A DNA stretch of 64,000 nt from Qipengyuania soli (GCF_015529805.1 NZ_CP064654.1:124001-188000), one strand, 5' to 3'. Shown: positions 38,004 through 50,454, numbered from the stretch's first letter. The notes: generated by a model from the letters alone, not told the origin. Translations and numbers: made by a program.

Positions 38004-38671
38004 ACTACTGGCCACTGGCCGGCATCGCGATCGTCGTCATCGGCTTCGCGCTGCGCTTCAATCCGCTGATGGTCGTGGTCGGCGCGGCACTGGCCACCGG
38101 GGTCCTTGCCGGGCTCGACTTGGTCGCGGTGATCGAGGCGCTGGGCAAGGCGTTCAACGACAACCGCTACATCTCGGTCACATGGATCATCCTGACGGTT
38201 ATCGGTCTCCTCGAACGCTACGGGCTGCAACAGCGTGCCCGGACGGTGATCGAGGGGATGCGCGGGGCGACGATGGGCAGGTTGCTGGTGATCTATCTTG
38301 CCTTCCGCCAGCTGACTGCGGCGCTCGGCATGAAGGATATCGGCGGCCACCCGCAGGCGGTCCGTCCCCTGGTTGCCCCCATGGCGGAGGCGGCGGCTGA
38401 AAAGACGCATGGCGACCTGGCCGAGGACGAGCGCGAGAAGGTCAAGGCGATGGCGGCGGCAACCGACAATGTCGGCCTGTTTTTCGGCGAGGATATCTTC
38501 TTCGCCATCGCGTCGATCCTGCTGATCCAGGGCGTTTTCGAAAGTGCGGGCTATCCCCTGACGCCGCTGCAACTGTCGGTCTGGGCCATTCCGACCGCGA
38601 TCTGCGCCTTCCTCATTCATGGCAGCCGCATCCTCGCGATGGACCGTCGTCTGGGGAGGGTCGCGCGATGA
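38000..38671 (+). CDS. DUF969 family membrane protein
   Basis: A 223-residue polytopic protein with about five hydrophobic segments, of the DUF969 family. Recognisable blocks include [20 protein letters not shown] at the start and [20 protein letters not shown] in the middle. DUF969 and DUF979 almost always occur as a pair and are thought to be permease subunits; substrate is not proven. A GGGGAGGAGAAG site lies just before the ATG, which overlaps the oxoprolinase stop by four bases. It is coupled to the DUF979 gene by another four-base overlap. Confidence 0.88.
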   Translation: MNYWPLAGIAIVVIGFALRFNPLMVVVGAALATGVLAGLDLVAVIEALGKAFNDNRYISVTWIILTVIGLLERYGLQQRARTVIEGMRGATMGRLLVIYLAFRQLTAALGMKDIGGHPQAVRPLVAPMAEAAAEKTHGDLAEDEREKVKAMAAATDNVGLFFGEDIFFAIASILLIQGVFESAGYPLTPLQLSVWAIPTAICAFLIHGSRILAMDRRLGRVAR

Positions 38672-39618
38672 TCACCTACGAATGGCTCTACATCCTTGCA
38701 GGGATTTTCTTCGCCATCTGGGCGCTGCTCTCGCTGCGCGACGGGTGCAAGGGGAACGCGGCGTTCTGGGCCCTGCTCGCGGGCAGCTTCCTTTTCGGCA
38801 GCCATTTTTCGGACCTCGTCAACGGCCTGCTCGTGCTCGCCATGGTCGGCATCGCCGGTTTGGGCGGCCTCAAGCGCAGCGATCCGCCGACGACCAGCGT
38901 CGAGGAGCGGGCGACAAGTTCGGCGCGGCTCGGCAATCGTCTGTTCCTGCCCGCACTGATCGTACCGCTGACCGCTGTCGCGGGGACGCTTCTCTACAAC
39001 TACACGCCGCTGGGCGAGACCGGCCTGTTCGAGGAACGGCGCGAGACACTGCTGCTGTTCGGGATCGGCGTGCTGGTTGCGCTGGTGGTGGCCATGCTGT
39101 GGCTGAAACCGCCGGCCCTCGCCCCGGCCGAAGAGGGGCGACGCCTGCTCGATTCCATAGGCTGGGCCGCGATCCTCCCGCAAATGCTCGCTGCCTTGGG
39201 CGCGGTCTTCGCGCTGGCTGGTGTCGGCGACATTATCGGGGGTGTCGCGGGAAGCGTCATTCCCGAGGGCAGCGTGTTCCTCACCGTAATGGTTTATGCG
39301 CTCGGGATGGCGCTGTTCACGATGATCATGGGCAATGCCTTCGCCGCTTTTCCGGTCATGGCCGCCGCCATCGGCATCCCGCTGCTGGTCCAGCAATACG
39401 GCGGCAACCCGGCGGTGATCGGCGCAGTCGGAATGCTCGCTGGGTTCTGCGGTACGCTGATGACCCCCATGGCGGCGAACTTCAACATCGTGCCTGCCGC
39501 ACTGCTCGAACTGAAGGACCAGAACGCGGTGATCCGCGAGCAGGTCGGTACTGCCCTGCCGCTTTGGGTATGCAACGTGGCGATCATCTATGTCGGAGCA
39601 TTCCTGCTGTGGAACTGA
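38668..39618 (+). CDS. DUF979 family membrane protein
   Basis: A 316-residue polytopic protein with eight to nine membrane helices, matching the DUF979 partner of DUF969. Typical segments are EWLYILAGIFFAIWALLSL at the start and GNAFAAFPVMAAAIGIPLLV plus GFCGTLMTPMAANFNIVPAA near the end. It probably forms a transporter with the upstream protein, perhaps for 5-oxoproline or a related cyclic amide. The direction of transport is unknown. Its end overlaps the GTG start of the DUF2891 gene by ten bases. Confidence 0.88.
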   Translation: MITYEWLYILAGIFFAIWALLSLRDGCKGNAAFWALLAGSFLFGSHFSDLVNGLLVLAMVGIAGLGGLKRSDPPTTSVEERATSSARLGNRLFLPALIVPLTAVAGTLLYNYTPLGETGLFEERRETLLLFGIGVLVALVVAMLWLKPPALAPAEEGRRLLDSIGWAAILPQMLAALGAVFALAGVGDIIGGVAGSVIPEGSVFLTVMVYALGMALFTMIMGNAFAAFPVMAAAIGIPLLVQQYGGNPAVIGAVGMLAGFCGTLMTPMAANFNIVPAALLELKDQNAVIREQVGTALPLWVCNVAIIYVGAFLLWN

Positions 39619-40595
39619 CCGAGGATATCGCCCGCAATTTCGCGCGCATTGCGCTGGGCCATGTCGCGCGGCCCTATCCCTACAAGGACGACCATGTCTT
39701 CGAGGGGGAAGATGATGTGCGCGCACCCCGTGAGGCGCATCCGGTCTTCTTCGGCAGTTTCGACTGGCACAGTTGCGTCCATGGTTGGTGGACCCTGCTG
39801 ACCCTGCGACGGCTGTATCCGGATATACCCGAGGCAGCAGCCATAACGGCGCTGGCCGAGGGAACTTTCACCGAGGAAAAGCTGGCTGTCGAACTCGCCT
39901 ATCTCGAACGGCCATCGTCGCGCGGTTTCGAGCGGCCATATGGCTGGGGCTGGCTGCTCTATCTCCACCTCGAAGCCGAGCGCGCTGCCGAACACGGTTG
40001 GGGCGAGCGTCTTGCGCCACTGGCGAGAGCCTTCGCCGCGCGACTGGTGGAATACCTGCGCATCCTGACATATCCGATAACCGTCGGCACGCACTTCAAT
40101 ACGAGCTTCGCCCTGATCCTGGCGCGCGAGTGGGCAGCGCGACACGACCCGGTCCTTCTCGCCACCATCGACGACTGGTCGATAGCCGGCTTTTCGCACC
40201 GCGATGACTACCGGGGATGGGAACCCGGCGGTGATGAATTCCTTTCGCCCGTGCTTTGCGCCTCAATGCTGATGAGCCGCGTGATGCCCTTCACACAGTT
40301 CGAGCCATGGGTCGACGGGCTGGTGCTGGGAAATGGCTGGATCGAGCGCGAGTGCCGTCCGGTTACCGTTTCCGATCGGAGCGATGGCAAGATTGCGCAT
40401 CTCGACGGCCTCAATCTGAGCCGGGCCTGGTGCCTGCGTGGCATCGGGAAGGCGCTGGGCGATCATCCGGCTCTTCCGCTGATCGAGCTGCGGGCGAGCG
40501 AGCATCTCAATGCTGCGATGCCGCACGTCGCGGGCGACTATATGGGTGAACACTGGCTGGCGAGCTTCGCGCTTCTCGCGCTGCTCGAAGGCTGA
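39609..40595 (+). CDS. DUF2891 family protein
   Basis: A 328-residue cytoplasmic protein of the DUF2891 family. The pattern AHPVFFGSFDWHSCVHGWWTL near the N-terminus, with several His and Trp residues, and THFNTSFAL in the middle are hallmarks. The fold is probably an alpha/alpha toroid and the function is unknown. The start is GTG overlapping the DUF979 gene; no ATG lies in the right place. Its stop abuts the stop of the convergent GH3-like gene without a gap, so no terminator fits between them. It ends the 12 kb plus-strand operon. Confidence 0.85.
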   Translation: MELTEDIARNFARIALGHVARPYPYKDDHVFEGEDDVRAPREAHPVFFGSFDWHSCVHGWWTLLTLRRLYPDIPEAAAITALAEGTFTEEKLAVELAYLERPSSRGFERPYGWGWLLYLHLEAERAAEHGWGERLAPLARAFAARLVEYLRILTYPITVGTHFNTSFALILAREWAARHDPVLLATIDDWSIAGFSHRDDYRGWEPGGDEFLSPVLCASMLMSRVMPFTQFEPWVDGLVLGNGWIERECRPVTVSDRSDGKIAHLDGLNLSRAWCLRGIGKALGDHPALPLIELRASEHLNAAMPHVAGDYMGEHWLASFALLALLEG

Positions 40596-42650
40596 TCAGC
40601 CCGCGCGCAGGCCCCGGAAGGGGACCATGACGCCCGCGCCCGAAACTCCGCTGGTCATTGCATCGGCCACCGCCTGCGGGACAACGATCTCGCCCGACTG
40701 GCCGCGACTGGCGTTGACCGCGAGGCTGATTTCATAGTTCCCGGCTGCGACGACGAGGCGACCGTCCTGGTCGAGAGTTCCCAGTTCCTCCGCGCCGATC
40801 TCGAAGATGGCCCGCTCGGCATCGCCCTGTTGGAGGGCCAGGCGGCGGAAATCCCTTAATTTGGGTTCCATTTGCGGATCGGGGCCGAGCTTGCGGACAT
40901 AGAGCTGGATGACCTCGCTGCCGTCACGTTCGCCCGCATTGCGCAGCACTGCGCTGGCAAGGACGCGGTCGCCGCCCAGTTCGAGGGCGAGTTCTGTCAG
41001 CGCGAAATCGGTATAGCCGAGGCCGTGACCGAAGGGGATGCGCACCTTTCCGTCGCTGCCATGCAGGGCATAGGGCAGGCGGCCCACCGGCTCGCGGTCG
41101 CCCGTCAGGACTTCGGCAATCGCATGACCGGAGCGGCTGCCCAACTGGCCGGCATGAAGCACGCAGGGGAGCGGGCTTCCGCCGATATCCGGGTCGATTG
41201 CACGTTCACCGAGGGTGACCAGCACAAGTCGCGGGTTGGCTGCGCGCAGCGTTTCGATCAGCGTTCGATGTGCTTCGCCAAGCGGGGAACCGGCATCGTC
41301 GCTGACATCACCGAGAACGAGGACCACGGTGTTGGAACGGCGCGCCGCTTCGCCGGCCATGCCGATCGCCATCCGGTCGGCATCGATCATGCGCGAAACC
41401 GTCGCGCCATCCTGACGCAGGGCGAGGCCAGGAGCGAACTTGTAGATGATTCCCAGTTCGTCGAGCCCGTCGATGATGCTGGCCGCTTCGCCCGCAGCGC
41501 CGCCAAGCGGGAGCGAACGGTCGCGTGCCGCGCTGCCCACCACCAGGACTTCGCCCGAATCCACTGTCAGCGGAAGGAGGGCAGGATCGTTGCGCAGCAG
41601 TACGATCGACTTGCGGGCGAGATCGAGCACCGGGTCGCGGATGGTGGCGGAAGCGCGGGGCGAGTCGTGAAGGGTAGGGCGGAAGAGCCCGAGGTCGTAC
41701 TTGGCGCCAATTACCCGGCGGACTGCGTCGTCGAGAGTCGAGCGCTCTATGCGACCCGCCGTGACCGCTGCCACGAGCCGATCGACCGAGAGGCCGACAA
41801 AGCCTGGTGAAGTCAGGGGCTGCCCCGATAGTTCTGCGAGTTCGCTCCAGTCCGAAAGCATGATGCCGTCATAGCTGCCGGGCCTCGACAGGTACTCGAC
41901 AGGATCCGGCAGTGGCGAACGACGGTCGCTGACGCGCTGCATGATCGGGTCGAGCGCTATGCTTGCAGGTTGCGCCTGGCGCAGTGCGGAAAGAACGATG
42001 TCGGCTCGTTCGGCTGCATGGCGAGCTGCGGCTTCTCGCGAAACGCTGCCGCGCGGCGTGGTACCATTGGGGTACTGCAGGCACGCGAGCAGGCGATGGC
42101 GCCGTTCGTCGTCACTCGATTGGAGGCCGAGAATCCGTGCGACCGCCATGCGCTTTGCCAGGACCGGGGAGTCGCCGGAGCTCTGCGAAAAGCTGCTCCC
42201 CTCCACTTGGTCGCCGGTTGCGACCACCGGCGACAGCGCCCAGTTGATCCCGATTGCTCCGGCCTCGTCGGCCACGAGCGTCTCTGCAGCCTCGACGGCC
42301 TGGGGATCCCAGCTGGCAGTGGCGCTGATCGGCGTGGGCAGCTGGGTGCGGATTCCCGAACCCGTTTCGGCCATCAGGAACAGTGGAATGCCGAGGCGGG
42401 TTTCCTCGATTGCAATGCGTTGCAGTCGCTGGATTTCGCTGGCGCTACGCAGGCCCACGACACCGCCAACAAGGCCGCGGCGCAACTGGTCGAGGAGGTG
42501 GGCTTCGGTGCTGGATGCTGCCGATCCGCGTTCGGGGGCCTGGGGGAACAGGACGAGCTGGCCCGCCTTCTCCTCGAGCGTCATGTACTCGAGCAGGTCC
42601 TCGACGAACCGTTCGCGTTCGGGCGCGGGCTGGGTTGGGCCGGCAGGCAT
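40596..42650 (-). CDS. GH3-like glycoside hydrolase with altered active-site motifs
   Basis: A 684-residue protein with the three-domain plan of GH3 beta-glucosidases: barrel, alpha/beta sandwich ([15 protein letters not shown]) and fibronectin-like end. The nucleophile region [11 protein letters not shown] keeps the Asp. However, the place where GH3 enzymes carry the substrate-binding Lys-His (KHF) reads [10 protein letters not shown], and the usual R-x-GR motif near the earlier strand reads [15 protein letters not shown]. These changes suggest loss or change of activity. There is no signal peptide. It is divergent from the ArsR/methyltransferase gene, convergent with DUF2891, and near but not inside the galactoside operon. 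GGTGG lies close to its ATG. Confidence 0.75.
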
Positions 42651-42771
42651 TTCGCCACCGGTGATCGCCGAGAATGGTAAATATCCCGTTTGCGAACGAG
42701 GAATTGGCCGCAGGAAAGCTATCGTTTGGTCGCACGAACGCTGTGCGATTTACAGATATAAAAATATCTTT
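42651..42771. promoter_or_regulatory. Divergent control region of the methionine-cycle operon
   Basis: A 121-base gap between the GH3-like gene and the regulator gene. It is much more AT-rich at its right end than its surroundings. It holds a TATAAA hexamer at 42757-42762 that could be the -10 element of the rightward promoter. The palindrome listed separately overlaps that element. No good -35 was found. Confidence 0.45.
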
Positions 42772-42773
42772 AT
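42754..42773. promoter_or_regulatory. Palindromic operator candidate at the start of the ArsR/methyltransferase gene
   Basis: Two overlapping palindromes are visible. AGATAT, four A, ATATCT is perfect (42754-42769). ATAAAAATATCTTTAT (42758-42773) matches its own complement in 14 of 16 positions. ArsR-type dimers bind such AT-rich dyads. The site covers the probable -10 and reaches the first ATG, so binding would block transcription. Autoregulation and control of metF-metH by S-adenosylhomocysteine (the SahR scheme) is a reasonable inference. Confidence 0.55.
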
Positions 42774-43761
42774 GTCCTCTGGTCTCGATATGCGAACCGA
42801 AGCAACCTTCCGCGCGCTTGCCGATCTTACGCGCCTTCGCATCCTGCGCTTGCTGGGATCGATGGAGCTTGCCGTCGGCGAAGTCGCGCAGGTCCTCGCA
42901 CAGAGCCAGCCCCGCGTGTCACGACACATCGGGATCCTGTGCGATGCCGGACTTGCCGAACGCAGGCGCGAGGGCAGCTGGACTTTCGTGCGCGCATGCT
43001 CGGCCTCGACCGAAGGCGTATCGCTGTGTGGCGGGGTTCTGCGCCTGCTGGCAGAAGCCGAAGAGGACGATCCGGCATTCGCTGCCGCCTGTGATGCGGA
43101 CCGGCGGAAGCTCGCCGAAATCCGCAAGTATCGCGAGGAAGAGGCGCAGGCCTACTTCGCGCGCCACGCTGGCGACTGGGACGAGTTGCGCCGCCTTCAC
43201 AGTTCGGACGAGGCGGTTGAGGATGCGCTGGCAAAGGCCTTGGGCGGACGCCAGCTCGGTCGCCTGCTCGATATCGGCACCGGCACTGGACGGATGGCCG
43301 AATTGCTGGCCGAGCGGACCGAACACATCGTGGCTCTCGACAAGAGCCTCGCCATGCTGCGCGTCGCGCGGGCCAAGCTGCAGCACCTGCCGGCAGATCG
43401 CGTCGAACTGGTGCAGGGCGATTTTTCGTCACTGCCCTTCGCGGCGGCAAGCTTCGACACGGTGCTCTTCCACCAGGTACTCCATTTCGCGCAGTCCCCG
43501 GACGCCGTCCTTGCCGAAGCGGCCCGCGTCACCCGTGCGGGTGGGAGGATTGCGATTGTCGATTTCGCTGCCCACCAGCGCGAGGAATTGCGCGAACGGC
43601 ACGCCCATGCGCGCCTCGGCTTCGAAGACGCCCAGATGGACAAGCTAATGGAATATGCCGGTTTCGACCCCGTCCCCGCCATTGCGCTCGAGGATGGCGA
43701 ACTGGTGGTGAAGATCTGGATTGGCGAAAGAGCCGCCGAAAGAAGGAAAGCCGTCTCGTGA
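42772..43761 (+). CDS. ArsR-family transcriptional regulator fused to SAM-dependent methyltransferase
   Basis: A 329-residue two-domain protein. The N-terminal winged helix (about residues 10-90) has ALADLTRLRILRLLGSMEL and the recognition helix QSQPRVSRHIGILCDAGL. The C-terminal class I methyltransferase domain (from about 150) has motif I LLDIGTGTGRMAELL and a later D-rich motif VALDKS. Fused proteins of this kind, found before metF in many alphaproteobacteria, are believed to sense SAM or S-adenosylhomocysteine and control the methionine cycle. The start may be ATG 42772 or ATG 42790; neither has a good ribosome-binding site. The stop overlaps the metF GTG. Confidence 0.88.
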   Translation: MSSGLDMRTEATFRALADLTRLRILRLLGSMELAVGEVAQVLAQSQPRVSRHIGILCDAGLAERRREGSWTFVRACSASTEGVSLCGGVLRLLAEAEEDDPAFAAACDADRRKLAEIRKYREEEAQAYFARHAGDWDELRRLHSSDEAVEDALAKALGGRQLGRLLDIGTGTGRMAELLAERTEHIVALDKSLAMLRVARAKLQHLPADRVELVQGDFSSLPFAAASFDTVLFHQVLHFAQSPDAVLAEAARVTRAGGRIAIVDFAAHQREELRERHAHARLGFEDAQMDKLMEYAGFDPVPAIALEDGELVVKIWIGERAAERRKAVS

Positions 43762-44678
43762 GCCCAACCGTCGACCAGATGCGCGAAGCGCAACGGGCGC
43801 TGGAAACGCCGCTCTTTTCCGGCCTGCCCGGCGATATCGAAGTGAGCTTCGAATTCTTCCCGCCCAAGACCGAAAAGATGGGCGAGACCTTGTGGCATGC
43901 AGTCGAAACGCTGAAACCTCTCGGCCCCCGTTTTGCCAGCGTGACCTACGGTGCCGGGGGCTCGACCCGCGAGCGTACGCACCAGCAGGTCGTCCGCATC
44001 CAGAACGAGGCGGGAATCCCCGCAGCTGCCCACCTCACCTGTGTCGAGGCGACCCGCGAGGAGGTGGACGAGGTTGCCCGTCACTATTGGGAAGAGGGTA
44101 TCCGCCACATCGTCGCACTGCGCGGCGATCCGCCGGACGGCAGCGGCAATTATACCCCGCATCCGGGCGGCTATGCCAATGCGGTGGAACTCATCACGGG
44201 TCTCAAGAAGATCGCCGATTTCGAAATTTCGGTGGCCGCCTATCCCGAGGTCCATCCGGACTCGCCCGACGCACAGGCCGACATCGCCAATCTCAAGGCC
44301 AAGTTCGATGCCGGCGCGACCCGCGCGATCACCCAGTTCTTCTTCGACCCCCAGTGTTTCTTCCGTTTTCGCGACGAGGCTGCTCGTGCCGGAATCGAGG
44401 GCGAGATCGTGCCGGGCATCATGCCGGTGCTGAGCTTCGCCGCCGTCCAGCGAATGAGCGGACTATGCGGCACGGCCATCCCCTCGTGGATGGAAGGCCT
44501 GTTCGAGGGGCTCGACGACCGTCCCGAGGCGCGCCAGCTGGTGAGCGCGACCATCGCCGCCGAGCTCTGTCGCCGCCTTTATGCTGGCGGGGTGCGCCAG
44601 TTCCACTTCTACACCCTCAACCGCGCCGAGCTGAGCTATGCCATCTGTCACATGCTCGGTTTGCGTCCGAAGGCCTGA
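43758..44678 (+). CDS. metF: 5,10-methylenetetrahydrofolate reductase
   Basis: A 306-residue FAD-dependent barrel enzyme making 5-methyltetrahydrofolate for methionine synthesis. Family features are VSFEFFPPKTEKM at the start, FASVTYGAGGSTRE, HLTCVEATREEV, LRGDPPDG and ITQFFFDPQCF. The start is GTG overlapping the regulator stop (GTGA). Next comes metH with two bases between. The length is right for a bacterial MetF. Confidence 0.95.
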   Translation: MSPTVDQMREAQRALETPLFSGLPGDIEVSFEFFPPKTEKMGETLWHAVETLKPLGPRFASVTYGAGGSTRERTHQQVVRIQNEAGIPAAAHLTCVEATREEVDEVARHYWEEGIRHIVALRGDPPDGSGNYTPHPGGYANAVELITGLKKIADFEISVAAYPEVHPDSPDAQADIANLKAKFDAGATRAITQFFFDPQCFFRFRDEAARAGIEGEIVPGIMPVLSFAAVQRMSGLCGTAIPSWMEGLFEGLDDRPEARQLVSATIAAELCRRLYAGGVRQFHFYTLNRAELSYAICHMLGLRPKA

Positions 44679-44680
44679 TC

Positions 44681-45717
44681 ATGACCAAGCGTGAAGAGTT
44701 CGAAGCTGCAGCGGCGCAGCGCATCCTGATCAAGGACGGGCCCTACGGCACGGAGATCCAGCGCGCCAGGCTGGCCGCGGAAGACTATGCGGGCGACACC
44801 GGCCTCGCGCACGACCAGAAGGGCAACAACGACCTCGTCAACCTGACCCAGCCGCAGGTCATCCGCGCCATCTGCGACAGTTACATCGCGGCGGGCGCAC
44901 ATATCCTTGCCACCAACACCTTCAACGCCAACCGGATCAGCCAGGCCGATTACGGAGCCGAAGGGCTGGTTCGCGACATCAATGTTGCAGCGGCGCGGAT
45001 CATTCGCGAGGCAGTCGATGCGCAGACAGATGGCGTGCCGCGCTTCGTCGTCGGCGCAGTCGGACCGACCAACAAGACCCTGTCGCTCTCGCCCGATGTC
45101 GAGGATCCGGGCTATCGCGAGGTGGATTTCGACACCATCGTCGATGTCTATCGCGAACAATGCGCCGCGCTGGTCGAAGGCGGGGTGGACTTCATCCTCG
45201 TCGAGACGGTTTTCGACACGCTGAATTGCAAGGCCGCAATCATGGCGGTGAAGCAGCTCGAGCGCGAACTGGGCCGCGACATCCCGCTGATGATCTCGCT
45301 GACGCTGACCGACCTGTCGGGCCGCAACCTCTCGGGCCATACGGTCGAGGCGTTCTGGTACACGGTGCGTCACGCGAAGCCCCTGACTATCGGACTCAAC
45401 TGCAGCTTCGGCGCAGAGCAGCTGCGCCCGCACGTCCAGTTGTTGTCCTCCATCGCTGACACCTACCTCATGGCCTATCCCAACGCCGGCCTTCCCAATG
45501 ACCTCGGCGAATATGACGAGGTACCGGAAACGACCGCTGCACTGACCCGCGTATGGGCCGAAAATGGGCGCATCAATGCTCTTGGCGGGTGCTGCGGCTC
45601 CACGCCTGCGCATATCGCCGCCATGGCGAAGGCAGTAGAAGGCCTGGCTCCGCGCAAGCTGCCGAGCATCGCCCCCGACATGCGCCTTGCCGGCCTCGAA
45701 CCCTTCACGATTGCAGC

Positions 45718-45721
<4 letters not shown>
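44681..45721 (+). CDS. metH: Methionine synthase, homocysteine-methyltransferase subunit (MetH N-terminal part)
   Basis: A 346-residue protein corresponding to the first module of MetH. It binds homocysteine through zinc. The zinc cysteines are in [10 protein letters not shown] and [11 protein letters not shown]. The N-terminal DGPYGTEIQ opening is typical. It lacks the folate and cobalamin modules, which are in the next gene, whose ATG overlaps its stop. Split MetH is common in Sphingomonadales. ATG at 44681 begins two bases after the metF stop. Confidence 0.93.
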
Positions 45722-48311
<2,590 letters not shown>

Positions 48312-48336
<25 letters not shown>

Positions 48337-49253
48337 GCGCGCTGCCCCGGGGGCGGCTGGTGTGGATCGGCGGCAGCGTGCTGCTTGCCGCCTACATCAT
48401 CCTGCTCCTCGCCGTGCCGTTCCAGCCCGATCTGATGCGTGCGCTCTGGTTCCTGCCCGGCATCGGGGTGATCGGGGCGATCATTGCCAACACCTCGGGA
48501 ACTGGTGGCGGCGTGGTCTTCGTGCCGGTCTTCAACGCCTTGCGCGAATGGGGGGTCATGGACCTCCAGCCGCTGCAGGTCGTCGGCGTTTCCATGGGCA
48601 TCCAGAGCTTCGGCATGACCATGGGGGCCCTGCGCTGGACCGACCGCCTCTACCACCAGCCCGCGCCCGAGCCGCTCCATGCCCTCGTCCGCCCGCGCGA
48701 CTTCTTCACCGTCGCATTCGGCGTCCTTGCATTATCGCTACCGGCCATGCTGCTGACCCAGCGTTTCACGGCCTTCGACCAGCATGCGGTCCTGATGGGA
48801 TACAAGGCTTTCTCCGTCCTGCTCGGCGTCGCTCTCATCGCCTCGACCTGGACGGTCAACATGGCGCGGCCCGAGAAAACGCAGCTCGAGAGGTTCGACC
48901 TGATAGTCCTGCTCGTGCTTGCCGTCCCGGGCGGCGTGCTGACCGCCTTGTTCTCAGTCGGTGTCGGGGAGCTGGTCGCGCTCTACCTCTTCATCCGCCA
49001 CTACCCGGTGCTGCTGTGCACGGGTGCGGCCTGCCTCATCTCCTCGATCAGCGTGCTCAGCGGGGCGATCTGGCACGTCGAGGCGGGAACGATGCAGTGG
49101 GAAGTCGTACTCCTCGCCGGTCCGGGCGCGGCTCTCGGCGGCTTCCTCGCGCGGCCCATAGCGCTGTGGCTGGGGGCACGGCGCCTCAAGACCATGGACG
49201 GTGCGTGGATCGTGCTGTCGGCGCTATACCTGCTGTGGCTCAACTGGCGCTGA
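48312..49253 (+). CDS. TSUP family (TauE/SafE) permease
   Basis: A 313-residue membrane protein of eight or nine helices. The family core pattern is [23 protein letters not shown]-like, with glycine-rich helices repeated in the second half ([17 protein letters not shown]). TSUP proteins carry sulfite, sulfonates or other organic anions, usually outward. Overlap with metH by 25 bases means it is co-transcribed with methionine genes, so a sulfur compound is a likely substrate. That is inference. A TTG at 48333 is a possible later start. Confidence 0.85.
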
Positions 49254-49257
49254 GGTG

Positions 49258-50454
49258 ATGATGCGGCTCTTTCTCACGGCTTCACTTGCCCTTCTGGCAG
49301 GCTGCGCTTCGGTGCCCAAGGCTCCTGCGTCTCCCCCACCGGCTGCGGTTGCGGTCGTCTTCGACAAGGGGAGCGTCAGACCCGTGGTGGTTGAGGGCAT
49401 GGCCGACCGTTCCACCATGCGCCCGGTCACAACCAACGATCCCGTGCGCATCGCCAGCATATCGAAGCTCGTCATGGCGCTCGCGGCCATGCGGCTGGTC
49501 GACGAAGGCAAGGTCGACCTCGACCGTGACGTTTCGGATTATCTCGGCTGGAAACTGCGCCACCCCGATTATCCCGACGTGCCGGTTACCCTCGCACAAT
49601 TGCTCTCGCACCGGTCGAGCCTGCGCGACGATGCGGGTTATGTCATACCGCTGGGCGAGAGCCTGCAGGCGAAGTTCACTGATCCCGCGGCCTGGTATCA
49701 TGGCGCACCGCCGGGAGAGGCTCCCTTCGAATATGCCAATGTCGGTTCGCCCGTGGTCGCGACGGTGCTCGAGGCGGCGAGCGGCGAGCGTTATGATCGG
49801 CTGGTCGAGCGAACGGTCTTCGCGCCGCTGGGCATCGAGGCCTGCCTCAACTGGATCGGCTGTGCGCAGGATTTCGCCGAGCGCGCGGTGGTACTGTATC
49901 GCAGCACCGGCGAGGTCGCGCGCGATGCCGCTGGGGACCGCCCGCCCAATTGCACCATTCCGGTTGTCGAAGGTACTGCGTGCAATCTCGACGACTATGT
50001 GCCGGGAACCAATGCCTCGATCTTCTCGCCTCAGGGCGGGGTGCGCATCGGGATGGTGGATCTGGCGAGACTGGGTCAGGCCATCTTGAACGAGGATTCC
50101 CGCCTGCTCGACCCACCCGGATTCGCCCGGCTCAAGCGCCCGGAATCGCCTATTGCCGGGAGCGCACCGCTGTTCTGCTTCTACGGCCTCGCCGTGCAGA
50201 CGCTCCATCCCGGGCTGGCGGGCTGCAACGACGATCTCTTCCCCGACGTCGCGCGCCGGTACGGTCACGCGGGCGAGGCCTATGGGCTGCGCTCGGGGCT
50301 GTGGATCGACCCGGAGGGCCGCCGCGGCATCGCCTATTTCGTTACCGCCGTGCCTGAGCCCGAAGTCGAGGACACCGGCGGCTTTTCCGACGAGGAACGG
50401 GCGCTCGTCGCGCGTGCCGTGGAAATTGCCTCGCGGGGCAAGGGTAGAGATTGA
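49258..50454 (+). CDS. Serine hydrolase, beta-lactamase class C-like lipoprotein
   Basis: A 398-residue protein with a lipoprotein signal (LLAGC near residue 16). Catalytic motifs of the penicillin-binding/class C fold are SISK (near residue 66), YAN (near 159) and HAG (near 337), all intact. It could be a DD-peptidase, an esterase or a D-amino-acid amidase; a true beta-lactamase is less likely. Two adjacent ATG codons (49258, 49261) are possible; the GAGG before them fits 49261 slightly better. It precedes the glycine riboswitch by about 60 bases but has no clear functional link to it. Confidence 0.85.
   Translation: MMRLFLTASLALLAGCASVPKAPASPPPAAVAVVFDKGSVRPVVVEGMADRSTMRPVTTNDPVRIASISKLVMALAAMRLVDEGKVDLDRDVSDYLGWKLRHPDYPDVPVTLAQLLSHRSSLRDDAGYVIPLGESLQAKFTDPAAWYHGAPPGEAPFEYANVGSPVVATVLEAASGERYDRLVERTVFAPLGIEACLNWIGCAQDFAERAVVLYRSTGEVARDAAGDRPPNCTIPVVEGTACNLDDYVPGTNASIFSPQGGVRIGMVDLARLGQAILNEDSRLLDPPGFARLKRPESPIAGSAPLFCFYGLAVQTLHPGLAGCNDDLFPDVARRYGHAGEAYGLRSGLWIDPEGRRGIAYFVTAVPEPEVEDTGGFSDEERALVARAVEIASRGKGRD

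Noticed and set aside
38619-39608. Long upstream extension of the DUF2891 frame
   Set aside because: It is an alternative-frame shadow of DUF979; family similarity begins at the GTG at 39609.
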